The notes under the pieces: generated by a model
What the model saw: the letters and a program-made list of their open reading frames with translations, nothing else
Database searches by the model: none
What the model was told of the DNA's origin: nothing
Shown: positions 46,319-58,488 of the stretch, piece after piece
How the letters are laid out: each line of letters opens with the position of its first letter
Numbering within the stretch: position 1 is the stretch's first letter
Translations under genes and position numbers: made by a program
Assembly: GCA_003952965.2 (NCBI GenBank)
Contig: CM025852.1
Span: 17,685,313 to 17,749,312, forward strand
Origin: Morella rubra
Taxonomy: Eukaryota > Streptophyta > Magnoliopsida > Fagales > Myricaceae
Length of the DNA: 64,000 nt
Direction: 5' to 3'

Positions 46319-49300
46319 ATGGACCCTACCCACTTTGAGGCCTTGACCCAACAAATAACCTAATTGACCACCCAGTTAGGTGCTATCCAAGTTGACCTAA
46401 CGGTAGCTATTCAAGAAAACAGAGACCTAGCTACGAGGGTTGAGACCTAGAGTTCCTAGTTCACCAATATGATGCTGAGCATTTTGATGCGCCCATCCTA
46501 GACATCAACGTGATTAGAGAGATGGTGGGATGCATAATAGGCATGACCGTAGATCACTACCCCCATGGTAACGAGTCTCCTCCACATCATGAGGGCGACT
46601 AATCATGACCATTAAATTAGATGCCCCTACCTTTGACGGCTCTCTAGATCCCTGCGTTTATACTCAATGGATTAGGGATATGGATAGTTTCTTTGAGTGG
46701 TATACAATGTCCAAGGATGGACGAGTGTAATTTGCTAGTTTGAAGTTAGTTGGTAATGCTCAAGTTTATTGGGAAAGCATAGAGGATCTCCTTTTGAGGC
46801 GTTGTGCGCCTCCAATTGGAACTTGGGGTTTGAAATGAAGCGTTGTCTTTAAGAGAAATACATTCTCAGATCTTACATGGGAAATTTGTTAGATTAGTGG
46901 AATTCCTTTCGGCAGGGTAACAGGTCAATGATTGAATATGTGGCCCAATTTGATGAGTTTAGGATGCGTTGTCACATTGTTGAGGATGAGGTTACGACTT
47001 TAAGTCGATTTCGACATGGCTTGATGACCTTAAGAGAGAGCTTGTCCTTAGAGGAGTCTCCACCCTCGATAATGCCTACACTTTGGTTCAGGACTATGAG
47101 TTGGTTATTAGGACTCCTTACGGAAAACGTGGCGACACTCGTCCTTTTCTCCCCTGCCTTCACCCTCGCAATCTAAATCTATGTTAGGACCTCCCCCTTC
47201 TAGTGCGGCCCTTGTCTGGGATAATAAGAGAAAAGGGCATTGATGCTCCTCATACTAACTCCTGTGTGCAATGTTTTAATTGAAAATGTTTTGGCCATAT
47301 GTCAGCAAGTTGTCCCAGTAGGTCTCTGGTCCTTGAGGCACATAGTAGCTTGTGTGATGAGGACCACCTAGTCGAGCAAGTTTATGAGCCTCTGATTGAC
47401 AATTTTAGTGATTTAGGTGAAGGTGATGATGTTACTGTAGGCTGTATTAGAACTATCCCTTCTAGGTTTAGTCAAGCCTTGCTCCCTGACACCTCCCGGA
47501 TAGGTGTTGTTTGTTGTGTCCTTACACAGCCAAAGATGTTGATGACTAGCATCGTCATGCTATCTTTCATACCTATATCAAAATCAATGATAAGGGTTGT
47601 AAGGTCATTATAGATAGTGGAAGTTGTATTAATGCAGTTTCTGCTACTACTGTTTCTCGTCTTTGGTTACAACCAATCCCTCATCCAAACCCCTTTAGTG
47701 TCTCATGGGTCGATACCTCCTCCATAGTAGTGAAGGAACGATGTCTTGTGCCCATTCAGTTCCTGGAGTACAAGATCACATATGGTGTGATGTTATCCCC
47801 ATGGATGTAGGTAATTTTATCCTTGGTCGCTCATTGTTGTTCGATCTGGATGTGATCATACGTGGTTGCTCCAACTCTTGTTCCTTTTTGTACAAGGGAA
47901 AGAAGATTCTCTTTAATCCTCTTCCCCCAAAACCTGTTGATGTCCATCACCCCAAAACAGTTGTAGACAAGAAGGGGTTAAATATTATTAGCTCAATGGA
48001 GTTTAAGCGAGATCTCGAAGGGGAGTCATTTGTGTTTGCGGTAATTTTCATGGAAGTCCCATTTGATTCTCCGACAGTAGTGCCTCCTGAGGAGACCTAA
48101 GTGGTTCTTTGGGAATTTCTGGATGTTTTTGCTGCGGATCTCCTTGATCATTTGCCACCATTACGAGACATTCAACATGCCATAGATTTTGTTCCGGGAG
48201 CATCTCTCCTGAATTTTCTTGATTATAGGATGAATCCCTCTGAGCATGCCGAGCTCCAACACCAAGTGGGTGAATTCCTTCACAAAGGGTTTCTCCGTGA
48301 GAACTTGAGCCCTTGCCCAGTTCTAGCCCTGTTGACACCCAAGAAAGATGGCTCTTGGAGAATGTGTATTAACAGTCAAGCCATCAACAAGATCTCTGTC
48401 AAGTATCGTTTCGCCATCCCTAGGCTTGATGATATGTTGGACATGATGACTGGCGCCACAAACTTTTCCAATATTGACCTTAAGAGTGAATACCATCAGA
48501 TAGGGTTCGCCCGCCCAGGTGATGAGTCTAAGACTGCCTTTAAGACAAAGGATGGTCTTTATGAGTAGTTAGTCATGTCGTTTGGTCTTTCTAATGCCCC
48601 TCTTGTACATTCATGCAAGTCATGACCCAAGCTTTTAGGCCTTTCACGGAACAGTTCTTAGTGGTCTACTTTGATGACACCTATATTTTTAGTAAGTCGC
48701 ATGAGCAACAGTTAGATCATCTCACTCAGGTTCATTCCACCCTCTGGAAAGAGAGTTTATATGCTAATGTGAAGAAGTGTTATTTCTTTACCACTAGTGT
48801 TGTCTTCCTAGGATTCATTGTTTCCTCTGATGGAGTATATGTTGACCCTATGAAAGTGCAAGCAATTGTAGATTGTCCTACACCAAATCTATTCATGATG
48901 TTAGGAGTTTTCATGGTCTAGCTACCTTCTATTGTCGATTCATTAAGGGTTTAACATTATTATGGCTCCTCTCACAGAGTGTATGAAGAAATGAGAGTTC
49001 AAGTGGTCTCCTCAAGCTGTGAAAGCTTTTGAGGATGTTAAGAAGAGAATGACCGAAGCTCCAGTCATGGGCTTTCCTTACTTCTCTAAAGTTTGAAGTT
49101 GAGTTTGATGAATTGGGTATTGGCATAGGCAGAGTTAGTACTCAGGCGCATCCCCTATTGCCTACTTTAGCAAAAAATTGAATGATGCTAGACTACGCTA
49201 CTCTACCTATGAAAAAGAGTTATATGTGGTTGTGCAGGCAGGCGCCATTGGCATTGGCATTTATTTTATCGCAAGAGTTTGTTTTTACTCTGACCACGAA

Positions 49301-51044
49301 ACTCTTCGTTACCTTGGGTCCCAGAAAAAGCTAAATAGTAATATGGTTGTTGGTAGAATATTTACAGGCCTATTTTTTATCTTGAAACATAGGAAAGGCG
49401 TTGAACCAAGCTGTTGATGCTTGAGTCATAGATCTCCTTGTTGTCTGTTATGCATGTTAAGATCATAGAATTTGAGAGACTAAAGGAGGATTATGTGATT
49501 TGCCTTGATCCTACTATTGGGTTTCGCCTTTAGAATGGCTACCTTTTTAAAGCCAATCAGCTTTGTATCCCTAAGACTTCAGTGAGAGATTTTATAGTGT
49601 GGGAGGTTCACATCAGATGTCTTTCTAGACATTTCGGACGTAAGAAGACCATAGAGGAAGTCGAAGGCCAATTTTATTGGCCTAGTTTGAAAATGGATGT
49701 TGGTAAGATAGTTAGGACTTGTAGAACCTGTCAGTTTGTCAAGCATAAGAAACAAAATACCGGTCTATGCGCGGCTCTTCCTGTCTCTAGTTGTCCTTGG
49801 CAAGATGTGAGTATGAACTTTGTTTTAGGACTACCGCGTACCCCTAAGAGGCATGACTCTATTTTTGTTGTTGTGGATCGTTTTTCTAAAATGGCTCACT
49901 TCATTCCTTGCAGTAAGACTTCTAATGCCTCCAAGGTTGCTAGGTTGTATTTTGATTAAATTGTTAAGTTGTATGCCTTCGAAAAACTATTGTGTTTGAT
50001 CGCGTGTTCATTTCACTGGTCACTTTTGGAAGACCCTCTGGCATATGGTTGGTACTAAACTGAAATTCTTCACTGCATACTATCCACAAACAGATGGTCA
50101 AACTGAGGTTTCAACTGTACTCTGGGCAACTTATTGAGAGCCTAGTCTAGAAAAACTTTAGGAATTGGGACTTGATTCTCCCTACTGCTTAATTTGCTTA
50201 TAACAATTTTGTGAATCAGTCTATCGGTGTGAGTCCCTTTGAGGTTGTGCATGGTTATAAGCCTAGGAAACCTTTAGACCTTATTCCTATGTCCCCTTAT
50301 GCTAGTATGTCTATGACTGTTGAATTATCTGCACATCATCTTCATGATTTACATCTTCAGATCAATAAATGTCTAGAAGCAAGTAATGAATCATATATAA
50401 CTTGTAACTATCTTGCATAAAAGACATGCTGCATTTAATGTTGGGGATTATGTCATGATCCGAATTTGACCAGAACGGCGTCCTTCTAGACCCGCTTCCA
50501 AATTGCAGGCTCGTAGTGCTGGCCCTTTTAAAATTTTGATGCAGGTTGGACCAAATGAATATGTCATTGATATTCCATGTCACTTTGGTTTTCATGATAC
50601 TTTCAATGTTGAGGACATAGTTGCCTACGAAGGCCCTCCCAACTTCCCAGATGATCTTTTCTTTACACCACTACACTTGACCCTAAGCCTATTCCTACCC
50701 TTGCAACATTACCTTCTCTCCCTGCACCCATATTTAAAATTGATGCTATTCTAGATGAGCAGGTTGTGTTCACTACAGATGGAATGGTTCAACGCTTCCT
50801 TGTTCCTTGGGTAGAAAAATTGGATTCTGAATGCACCTGGATTACTAGAGATATTCTCCAACACCTTGATCTCGACATATTGGAGCTCTATAGAAGTCAT
50901 CAGGATCATCTCTCGCTAGAGTCGAGTTCTTCTCACCCCGATACAATTAGTGGGGACACAACATTAAGACCTCCACTGATACGAGTCTATGAGCATGCGA
51001 AGAAGAAGATTGCACAACCACTTAGTTTGTGTTTGGATACTTGA
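46319..51044 (+). pseudogene. Chromovirus gag-pol with chromodomain, copy C
   Basis: Gag starts at 46319 and reaches the broken knuckle near 47300. Protease (about 47575-47950) keeps IIDSGSC. Reverse transcriptase (48101-48985) keeps VVYFDD but has TAG where YEWL is expected (48566-48568). RNase H is at about 49090-49450. Integrase (about 49550-50640): an HxxxH/CRTCQF zinc-binding region, then WQDVSMNFVLGLPRT, in which the first catalytic Asp of the family (MDF) is Asn; VVVDRFSKMAHFIP; later PQTDGQTEV with the catalytic Glu; and a C-terminal SAGPFKIL...NEYVIDIP segment. The chromodomain-like end (about 50745-50900) has QRFLVPWVEK and CTWITRDILQHLD; such domains guide integration to marked chromatin. 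Many stops and frameshifts make it inactive. Confidence 0.88.
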
Positions 51045-51105
51045 GAGTTATTCATTATGTTTTGTTTTACTCAACGGGGTCGAGTTTCTCCCACCTGGGG
51101 AGAGT

Positions 51106-51401
51106 TAATGGGGGCCTTTAATTTAATTTTTTTACATTATTTGGTTGTGATTTATATTTTGATCGATTATGAGTTATTAGGTTTTACATGGACTTTTAGG
51201 GTTCACTTAGAACCTTTTGTTCTCTATTTAAGATTTGTGAGAACCTTACATTGTTTAGACAGAGATTATAAAGTTTATTGGCGGCTGCCTTTTTGCACTC
51301 AAATGTGTTTTCCCCCACTCTTTGGCTTTATTCTTCCATTCTTCACTATTATTTCTTGATTTCTCTATCTCATTCCGATTTCTCCAATAAATTCCGCATC
51401 A
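51106..51401 (+). mobile_element. 3' LTR of chromovirus copy C (uninterrupted)
   Basis: Follows the purine-rich tract and ends ATTCCGCATCA. It aligns with both halves of the 5' LTR across the Tekay insertion site (51247-51250), and so gives the undisturbed LTR sequence. It is the only 3' LTR of this element in the window. Confidence 0.85.
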
Positions 51402-53519
51402 AAAAGATAGTCCAAAATGTTGGCTGAACATAAATAGATTGACTAATTATCTAATGAAGACAAATTCTGAGATTAATTCAGTTCCAGCAGGTATTACTAG
51501 GAGGCAGTGATTTATGGACGACACTTCTTGGTGTTCGCAATGGCTGACTATCGAGTCCATACTCCACAAAATAAATGCAATAGGTTGTAACTATTCATGG
51601 TCATCAAAATGCAGTTACAACAAAAGTACACAAAGAGTCCAACGATCTTGCCATGGACTCTCAGAACTAAAACAATAAATATTGGAGAAACAACAAGCTT
51701 GCTCACTAATGGCAATACCAGAATATGGAGAGAAAGAGGAGAAAACTAAGATAGAAGAGTTTGAAAGGCGTAGCTTCTTCTCCCAAAGGAGCAAGTTGAA
51801 TATCTCAGTGACATTTTAGAGTCAAAATATAAAAAATTAAAGACTAAAAGCATTACAAAATATTAAAATACACCTACCATACTATTTGCTAAGACTGAGA
51901 AGTAGCGATTGGATCCTACGGGTTTCCATCTTTTGAAAATGTTGCTAAATGACTTCATTCTCAATGACCTTACTACATATGTAGTATTCATAAAAGAAAT
52001 CTGGGAATCTGAAATCAAATCACTTTCATATTCACTACCACTACCTTCACAATTCAATTCAAGCCCTAACAATTCAAAATTGAATTCAAGAAAAATCATA
52101 ACAAATTCACAAGTTCACAATTCAATACAAGACAGAACACTCTGCGATAGGGATTTCAAGAAAGTAGACAACTAGAGACAAAGTGGTACATGGAAAAGTG
52201 AATGGTTCCAAATATTTTTCCTTTTATCAATAGATGTAAGTACATGGCTTTGGAAACCGCTCCTCTAGTGTAGATGAAAACTCAAACAGGGGTTAGAAAA
52301 GCCAAGTTCCAAGATTCGGATCATAATGATAAAAAGAAACTGAAAAAGAAACACACGATAGAAGACACTCAATATCTGAATACTACAGTTTTGGATACAT
52401 ACATTGATCCTTAATCCTTCCCACACAACACAATAACACTTTGATCAAACATCTATAAGACTTGATTATTAAACACTTAATAACATATGTAAGACTGAAT
52501 TGGAATTTGATCAAAAGAAAGACATAGTTAATAAGCCTAACAAATCAATTCAAACCCTAAAAATTCACAATTCAATTCAAGAAAAATCATGAAAAATTCA
52601 TAAGTTCACATAAATTGAAGCCTTAACAAATCAATTCAAACTCTAACAAATTCATAAATCAATTCAAACCCAAAACAACAATTCAATTCAAACCCTAGTT
52701 AGCTGAGAGAGGGAGAGAGTGGCTGGTGGGCAGCGGGCGGCTGAGAGAGAGAAAGAGAGGCTGAGACTTGAGAGAGAGAGAGATGCTAAAGTGGTTGACG
52801 GTTTCTAGCAAATTTGCCTGGTCGCAGGTGGAGGATGGGAGTTGAGAAGGAAAGAGCCCAGAGCAATTGAGAGGGACTGTGAGTGATTTGAGTGAGACAG
52901 TGCGCTGAGAGGGAGAGGTCGTGGGAATCGATGAGAATGAAGTGGGGGTAGGTCGCTAGCTGGGTTGGGCAGGCCTAGAGGGGGGATAGGCTCTGTTGGG
53001 CAAGGGGGCAGGCTGGGGTTGGGTGGACCAAGGGGGCAGGCTAGTTTGGGCAAGCAGGCAAAAGTGCTATAAAATAAAAAATAAAAAATCTGAGTTTTGG
53101 GAGAACCAATCAAAATTTTGGCCAAGCTTGGTTTGGCGATTGCAACCTTCCCAATATCAATTCCACCCAAAAATTTCTTGGGCAAGACTGAAATTTAACA
53201 CATATGCAAAAAAATAAAAATAATATTTGGTCTACTTGCCACAAGGTAAAGTAAGGAACCAATGATACCTCTATACTTTGCTTCTCATCCTTTTCCATTT
53301 TGGTCCACGGACTCATGGGCGTACCCAAATTGTTTGAGTAGATTGCTTGTGTCCATTTCAAATCATTTGAGTTTATCACTTGTGTACTATGCTTGGTTTA
53401 TGAAGATGCCCTCATTAATTTTTTTCATCCCAAGAAACTAATTCTACTCTCTCATGAGTCTCATCTCAAATTCACCTTTCGTGACTTAAGAAAATTCTTC
53501 ATGAAGAGATTCATTGGTA
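51402..53519. other. Low-copy segment X3 (old duplicate of X2)
   Basis: From about 51440 to 53175 it aligns with 11480-11890 and then 12835-15510, with the Copia-type LTR site empty (TTCAA once, 52635-52639). Identity is much lower than between arms A, B and C, so this duplication is older than the insertions. Open frames at 51863-52099 and 52805-53185 (minus) match those in X2. 53176-53519 matches nothing else in the window; no gene seen there. Confidence 0.6.
52805..53185 (-). other. Proline-rich 126-codon reading frame in X3
   Basis: It carries GGIDIGKVAIAKPSLAKIL near its start, like the X2 frame (GIDIGKVTMAEPSQAKIL), then a Pro/Leu-rich tail without domains. It is longer than the X2 version, which is frameshifted near the end. 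Shared frame between diverged copies is mild evidence for former coding; no family recognised. Confidence 0.3.
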
Positions 53520-55620
53520 GAACAAAAAAAATGATATCATGTAAATTAGAACAATTAGCAAATTATTATCCTTTACCTTAGTGAAGAGAATGGTATCAAT
53601 TGTACCTCGTGAAAATCCATTGTCAATAAGGAAAGAACTTAAATATTCACACCATGCTCGCAGTGCTTGTTTTAAGCAATAGAGTGCTTTTCTGAGCTTG
53701 AACACTTGATGGGGTAGTTTCTCATATTCAAGCCAAGAGGTTGTTCTACATAAATTTCCTCAAAAAGAAAATCATATAGAAACACACATTTCACATCCAT
53801 TTGAAACAATTTAAAATCTTTGAAACATGCAAAAGCAAGTAACATGCAATAGATTCTAATCTAGCAACATGTGCAAAGGTTTCATCAAAATCAATGCCCT
53901 CTTCTTGATTATAACCTTGGGCTACCAATCTTGCCTTATTCCTTATCGTAACTCCAATTCATCCATTTTTCCATTTTGTACCAATAATTGGATAATCCTT
54001 AAGTCTAGGAACTAGATGTCATAGGTTTTTCTCAAACTGTTTTAACTCATCCACCATAGCATGAATCCAACTTTCATCATCTTTAGCCTCAAAAATATTC
54101 TTCGGCTCAATTTGAGAAAGTAAAACAAAATTGTTAGCATAGTTTAACGAAGAGCGAGTACTTACACATTTTCTCAACATTACCAATGACTTGATCAATA
54201 GGATCATTCTTGACAAACTTTCAAGCCTTTGGTAGATCATTGTTGCTTTGAGGTGTTTCTTCTTCAATTTCTTGTACATCTTGCTCTTGTGTGTGAGAAA
54301 CTTCTTTGTCTTCGCTTGTCGTAGGTTTCTCAATTTCTTTATCAAGATCTACAATATCATCATCATCTCTTTTAATAGAAGCGTTAGATTCATCAAATAC
54401 AACATGTATGGATTCTTCAACAACTAAGGTTCTTTTATTAAACATGCGATAAGCTTTACTAGAAGTTGAATAACCAAGAAATATACCTTCATTAGCTTTC
54501 GCATCAAACTTACCCAAGTTTTTCTTGTTGTTGTTAAGAACAAAGCATTTACACCAAATGCATGAAAATAACCAATGTTGGGTTTTCAATTTTTCCATAA
54601 CTCATATAGAGTTTTATTGAGAATAGGCCTTATCATACATCGGTTCATAACATAACAACTAGTGTTAAAAGCTTCAGTCCAAAAATAATCTGGCAAGTTG
54701 TTTTCACAAAGTAAGGTCCTTGCATTTCTTCTTCCTATTTTTTTTCTCAACATAAAATTTTGCAAAGGAGAAATTTCAAATTCTTTTCCATGATCACTCC
54801 TTATGCTAGAAATAACAAAACTTTTTTCATTTTGAATTCTTTTGCTCAGTTTTTCAAAAGCATGAAAGGTCTCATCCTTATGAGCTAGGAATAGAACCCA
54901 TATAAATCTACTAAAATCATCGACAACAACGTAGCCATAGCATTTACCACCCAAATTTGACGTTTGAGTTCGACCAAATAAGTCCATGTGTAGTAGTTGT
55001 ATTGGCCTAAAAGTGGTTACAATATTTTTGAGTTTAAAAGATGTTCTAGTTTGTTTGCTTTTTGACAAGCTGCATAAATTGTCCCTTGCAAAATCAAGGT
55101 TAGGCAAACCCAAAACAAGTTTCTTTTTGACAAGTTTTGAAATCAAGTCCATACTTGCATGTGCAAGTCTTCTATGCCACAACCAACTATCCTTGTCACT
55201 TAAAGCATAAAAGACATTTTACATTTTTGGAGAAATATTCTCTAAGTGGACAATATACACATTTTCACATCTGTGTCCCATAAACAAGACTTTCTTGCTT
55301 TCTATATTTTCAACAATATATATTGATAATTCAAATATGACTTAGTTTTCCTTATCACATAATTGACTAATGCACAATAGGTTATGCTTCAAACCATCAG
55401 CAAAGAGAACATGTTCAATAGTAGCATTAGGAGTTATACCGACATTTCCAATACCAAGTATTCTTCCTTTATCATTATCACCAAAAGTAACCGAACTTTT
55501 TCTTTTGGACTAAGAGATTTGAACCAACTTGTATCCCCTTCATGTGCTTGGAGCATTCACTATAAAGGACCCAGTGTTCATTGACCCGATCGTCTTCAAG
55601 CAGCCCTACAAAAAAGGATC
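53520..55620 (-). pseudogene. Copia 2 pol: protease, integrase, partial reverse transcriptase
   Basis: Protease remnants (about 55620-55240) include VTFGDNDKGRILGIGNVG and GLKHNLLCISQLCDK; the catalytic Asp-Ser-Gly is not recognisable. Integrase (55182-54586) shows MWHRRLAHAS with the zinc-binding HH, HMDLFGRT, VVVDDFSRFIWV and IRSDHGKEFE, but the segment after it has lost the usual PQQNGVVERKN through a deletion, so the catalytic Glu is missing. Integrase tail and linker lie at 54598-54019 ([16 protein letters not shown]). Reverse transcriptase follows in broken frames; its 53705-53511 part keeps VFKLRKALYCLKQA-like sequence and stops at LIVLIYM, where YVDD should be. Confidence 0.85.
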
Positions 55621-55951
55621 AAGTCTTGATTTTTGGTACCCAAATCTTTTTGGGTCCTTTGGTGTTAGAAATGGTTTCTTTCACTTGTCTTTAGGAATCC
55701 ATACAAATTTTATTCCACTAGAAGATTTCTTTCTAGTTGGACAAGTGTGTGAAATATGTCTAGATTTTAAACAAAAGTTGAATAAAATAAATAATGTAGA
55801 GGATTTTATGATCATATATGGAGAAAGTTTTTGATCACTAAAAGAGTCATATCCAATGCCACTTTTGCTAAAGCAACATCTTTAAGAACCGAGAAGAATG
55901 TCAAGGTTTCTTTTTCCTTGAGTAAATTTTGCAAGATCATTTGTAAGAGAT

Positions 55952-57263
55952 TCAATTTTCATTTTCAAAGTATCGTTTTGAGCTATTAAAACACTTTGAA
56001 TAATTTTGCATAGATTTCCCATTTTCTTTTGTAGCTCTTGCAAGATCTTTTCTAAGGCATATAACTTGACTTTTCAAACTATCGTTTTCTTTTGTAAGAC
56101 ATCCAAAATTCTTTTTGATACAATAATACTTTGAGAAAATTCTTTTCAATTCAAGATGTTGTTCATCAAAGGCATCTTGCAATTCATCAAAGGAAAAACA
56201 TTGAATATAAGAGTCTTGTACCTCATCTTCATTTTCTTTAGCCATCAAGCAAAGGTTTGCAACTTCATCTTCTAACACTTTCACTATCATCGGATTCTCC
56301 CCAAGCAACCATGAAAGCTTTCTTTTGTCCTTGAAGTCTTAGACTTCTTGTATGATTCCATATTGGGACATTCTGATTTGATGTGTCCCAGCTTCTTGCA
56401 ACCAAAACAGATAGTTTCATTCTTTTTGCTAAAATCTCCTTTGAAGTTGTTCTTCCTTGGATATCTCTTGTCTCCTTGTTTCTTTCGAAAGAATTTCTTG
56501 ATCTTCTTCATAAACAAGGACTTATCTTCATCGTCTTCTGATGATTCGTCATTGCTAGAGTATGATGCGTTTAAGGCTATTCCTTTCTTACCTTTTCTTT
56601 CATCCTCATCTCTCTTAACTTGGTTCATCTCGTGAGTCATGAGAGATCCCATGAGCTCATCTAGAGATAACTTAGTTAAATCTTTGGCTTCTTGGATATA
56701 TAGCTATGACTTTTGGTTCCCAAGTTTTAGGAAGACACCTAAGAATCTTTCTTTCCATTTCCATGTTAGTATATTCTTTACCAAGAGATTTCAATTCATT
56801 GATAATATCCACAAAGTGAGTGAACATGGAGGAAATGGATTCATCAGATTTCATCTTAAATAATTCATAGATATGAACAAGCATGCTAATTTTGTTTTCC
56901 TTGACTTGATTCGTACCTTCATGAGTAACTAACAATTTATCCCATATTTGTTTAGCCATTCACAACTAGAAACATGGATAAATTATTTGCATCAAGAGCA
57001 CAATATAAGACATTCATAACTTTAGAAATTTAAAAACATGAGTTTGAGATCAGCATCATCCCAATCATTTTCCTTTTTCAACTTACCTTCTGCATCTTTA
57101 GGAAATCTAGAACCACGAGAGATAACTCTCCAAAGTTCATAATCCACAGCTTGGATATAAATTTCATCCTTGCTTTCCAATAGTTGTAGCAAATTCCATT
57201 AAATAAAAGAGGTCTATTAGTGGATTGACCTTCAGCCAATGAGAAGCTAACAAGGGTTGTCAT
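55952..57263 (-). pseudogene. Copia 2 gag pseudogene
   Basis: The start MTTLVSFSLAEGQSTNRP at 57263 and LLFNGICYNYWKARM are typical of SIRE-like gag. The core AKQIWDKLLVTHEGTNQVKE (56959-56672) leads to an acidic linker and the CCHC knuckle CFGCKKLGHIKSEC at about 56410-56365. The frame then shifts to a coiled-coil region (56308-55952) with EVANLCLMAKENEDE and SFDELQDAFDEQH. Frameshifts near 57080, 56660 and 56290 break it. Confidence 0.85.
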
Positions 57264-57285
57264 TACTAAGGGTATTAAATCTCAA

Positions 57286-57297
57286 CTCTAATACCAA
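57286..57297 (-). other. Primer-binding site of Copia 2
   Basis: The minus strand reads TGGTATTAGAG, a one-base variant of the initiator-Met-tRNA complement, directly inside the LTR edge. Confidence 0.85.
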
Positions 57298-57298
57298 T

Positions 57299-58276
57299 TG
57301 TGAGTCTAGGAGACAACCAAGAGGAGGGTGAATTGGGTTTAATAAAATCAGAAACTCTTTCAATAAAAACTCAGTTCTCAAAACGTTTCAAGATTAATAA
57401 ATGGTAGTGTAACAAATAAAGACAATAAAGTAAGACAATTAAGGAGGAGAGATAACACCGATTTTTAGGTGGTTCGGCCAAGACTTGCCTACGTCCAACC
57501 AAGGCTATTGCCTTCCTTGGGCTTTCTCCACTATCTTCCAATAGTAATCACACCTTAGCTTCCAGGTGCTAAGTAACCGTTACAAGCATTTTGCTGATGT
57601 CACGCTCCAACTCTTACAACAAATCTCACACTTGGTAAGATTTCTTCTATCCTCATGGGTAGGCCCAAGTGTATGTCACACTTTAACGTTTTTCAAGGTT
57701 TGATGAAAGAAGCAATAATCAATAGCTCTAAAAGCTTTGTGTGAATACAAGCACAATAAAGAGCAAGAAGACAAAGATCAGAGATTGAATGCTATAGTAA
57801 TGGCAAGTGGCAGTAGTAGCTTTCTAGGAGTTTGTGCAAACATTTTGTTCTTTGGCTCTTTCTCTCTCTTGGTAGGCTAGGTCAAGTTTGATGATGCAAG
57901 TGGTGTCTTCTCTCTCTTCATCTTGCTCTATTTAAAGCTTTTAGTCTTGGGTGGTCCCGAAGGGCCTTTTTGTAATGTTGGAGAGGTGTCCTAAGTACTA
58001 CAACATCTTAAAATCTGAGCTGATGTCATCTTGAATAAAACAGGGAATCCACAACATATGTTGACACATTGCTCCTATGTGTCGACTCCATCTTCAAGCT
58101 TGAAAACATGCTCTCGGGTGTTAGTGGCATGTGTCGATACCATCTTCTAGTATGTCGACACTATCAAAATGGCTCTCGGGTTGTAGTGCGTTGTGTTGAC
58201 ACCACCTCTGTTGGAGGAGCTTTTCAGTGCTTTAGAGATACACAATTATTTCCTCTTTGACTTAATAACTCCTACA
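57299..58276 (-). mobile_element. 5' LTR of Copia 2
   Basis: The inner edge is set by the primer site (minus-strand end CCTAGACTCACA). The outer edge is inferred at 58276, where the minus strand would start TGTAGGAGTTATTAAG, giving TG...CA and about 980 bp. It contains the GGTGGTTCGGCC block also seen in the 4851-5946 LTR, and several TGTCGACAC-type motifs between 58055 and 58205. Confidence 0.65.
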
Positions 58277-58488
58277 ATAAAAATATGATCATTTAAGTTC
58301 GAGCCATGCTCTTTAATACAATTATGGGGCTATGTGTCATTGAGAGAGACTAAATCAAATTAAATTACCTTAATGGAATTATGGATTGACCACCACATTA
58401 TCTAAAATACTCGAAAGCTATTTTTTCATTTATTATCATCAAAATTGAGTTAGATTGCACAATGAGCAACCTTGGGCTAACAAAAAAG

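Larger units (their letters stand above)
37365..49581 (+). repeat. Arm C: direct copy of arm A
   Basis: Collinear with 12789-24961 and the reverse complement of arm B. Arm C continues past the point where A and B stop, giving the only complete chromovirus. A cluster of small differences from A and B lies at 49240-49440, in RNase H. Confidence 0.95.
41345..51401 (+). mobile_element. Chromovirus copy C, structurally complete but dead
   Basis: The element has 5' LTR (41345-41499 and 44996-45146, split by a solo LTR), primer site 45149-45162, gag, protease, reverse transcriptase, RNase H, integrase, C-terminal chromodomain, purine-rich tract (about 51095-51105, TGGGGAGAG) and 3' LTR (51106-51401). 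AAAAG flanks it at 41340-41344 and 51402-51406. Without the nested LTR it is about 6.6 kb with LTRs of about 300 bp, which with the chromodomain suggests a Reina-like chromovirus (tentative). The two LTRs differ at many positions, so the insertion is old. The LTR start TAATGGGG is unusual (TG is the norm), so this edge may be off by three bases. Confidence 0.85.
53520..58276 (-). mobile_element. Copia element 2, 3'-truncated
   Basis: On the minus strand: LTR (58276-57299), primer-binding site, gag, protease, integrase and reverse transcriptase, breaking off inside the reverse transcriptase at the catalytic motif (about 53520). RNase H and 3' LTR are absent. The gag with a long coiled-coil tail and one CCHC knuckle is of SIRE type (tentative). 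It differs from Copia 1 in sequence throughout. Confidence 0.88.
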
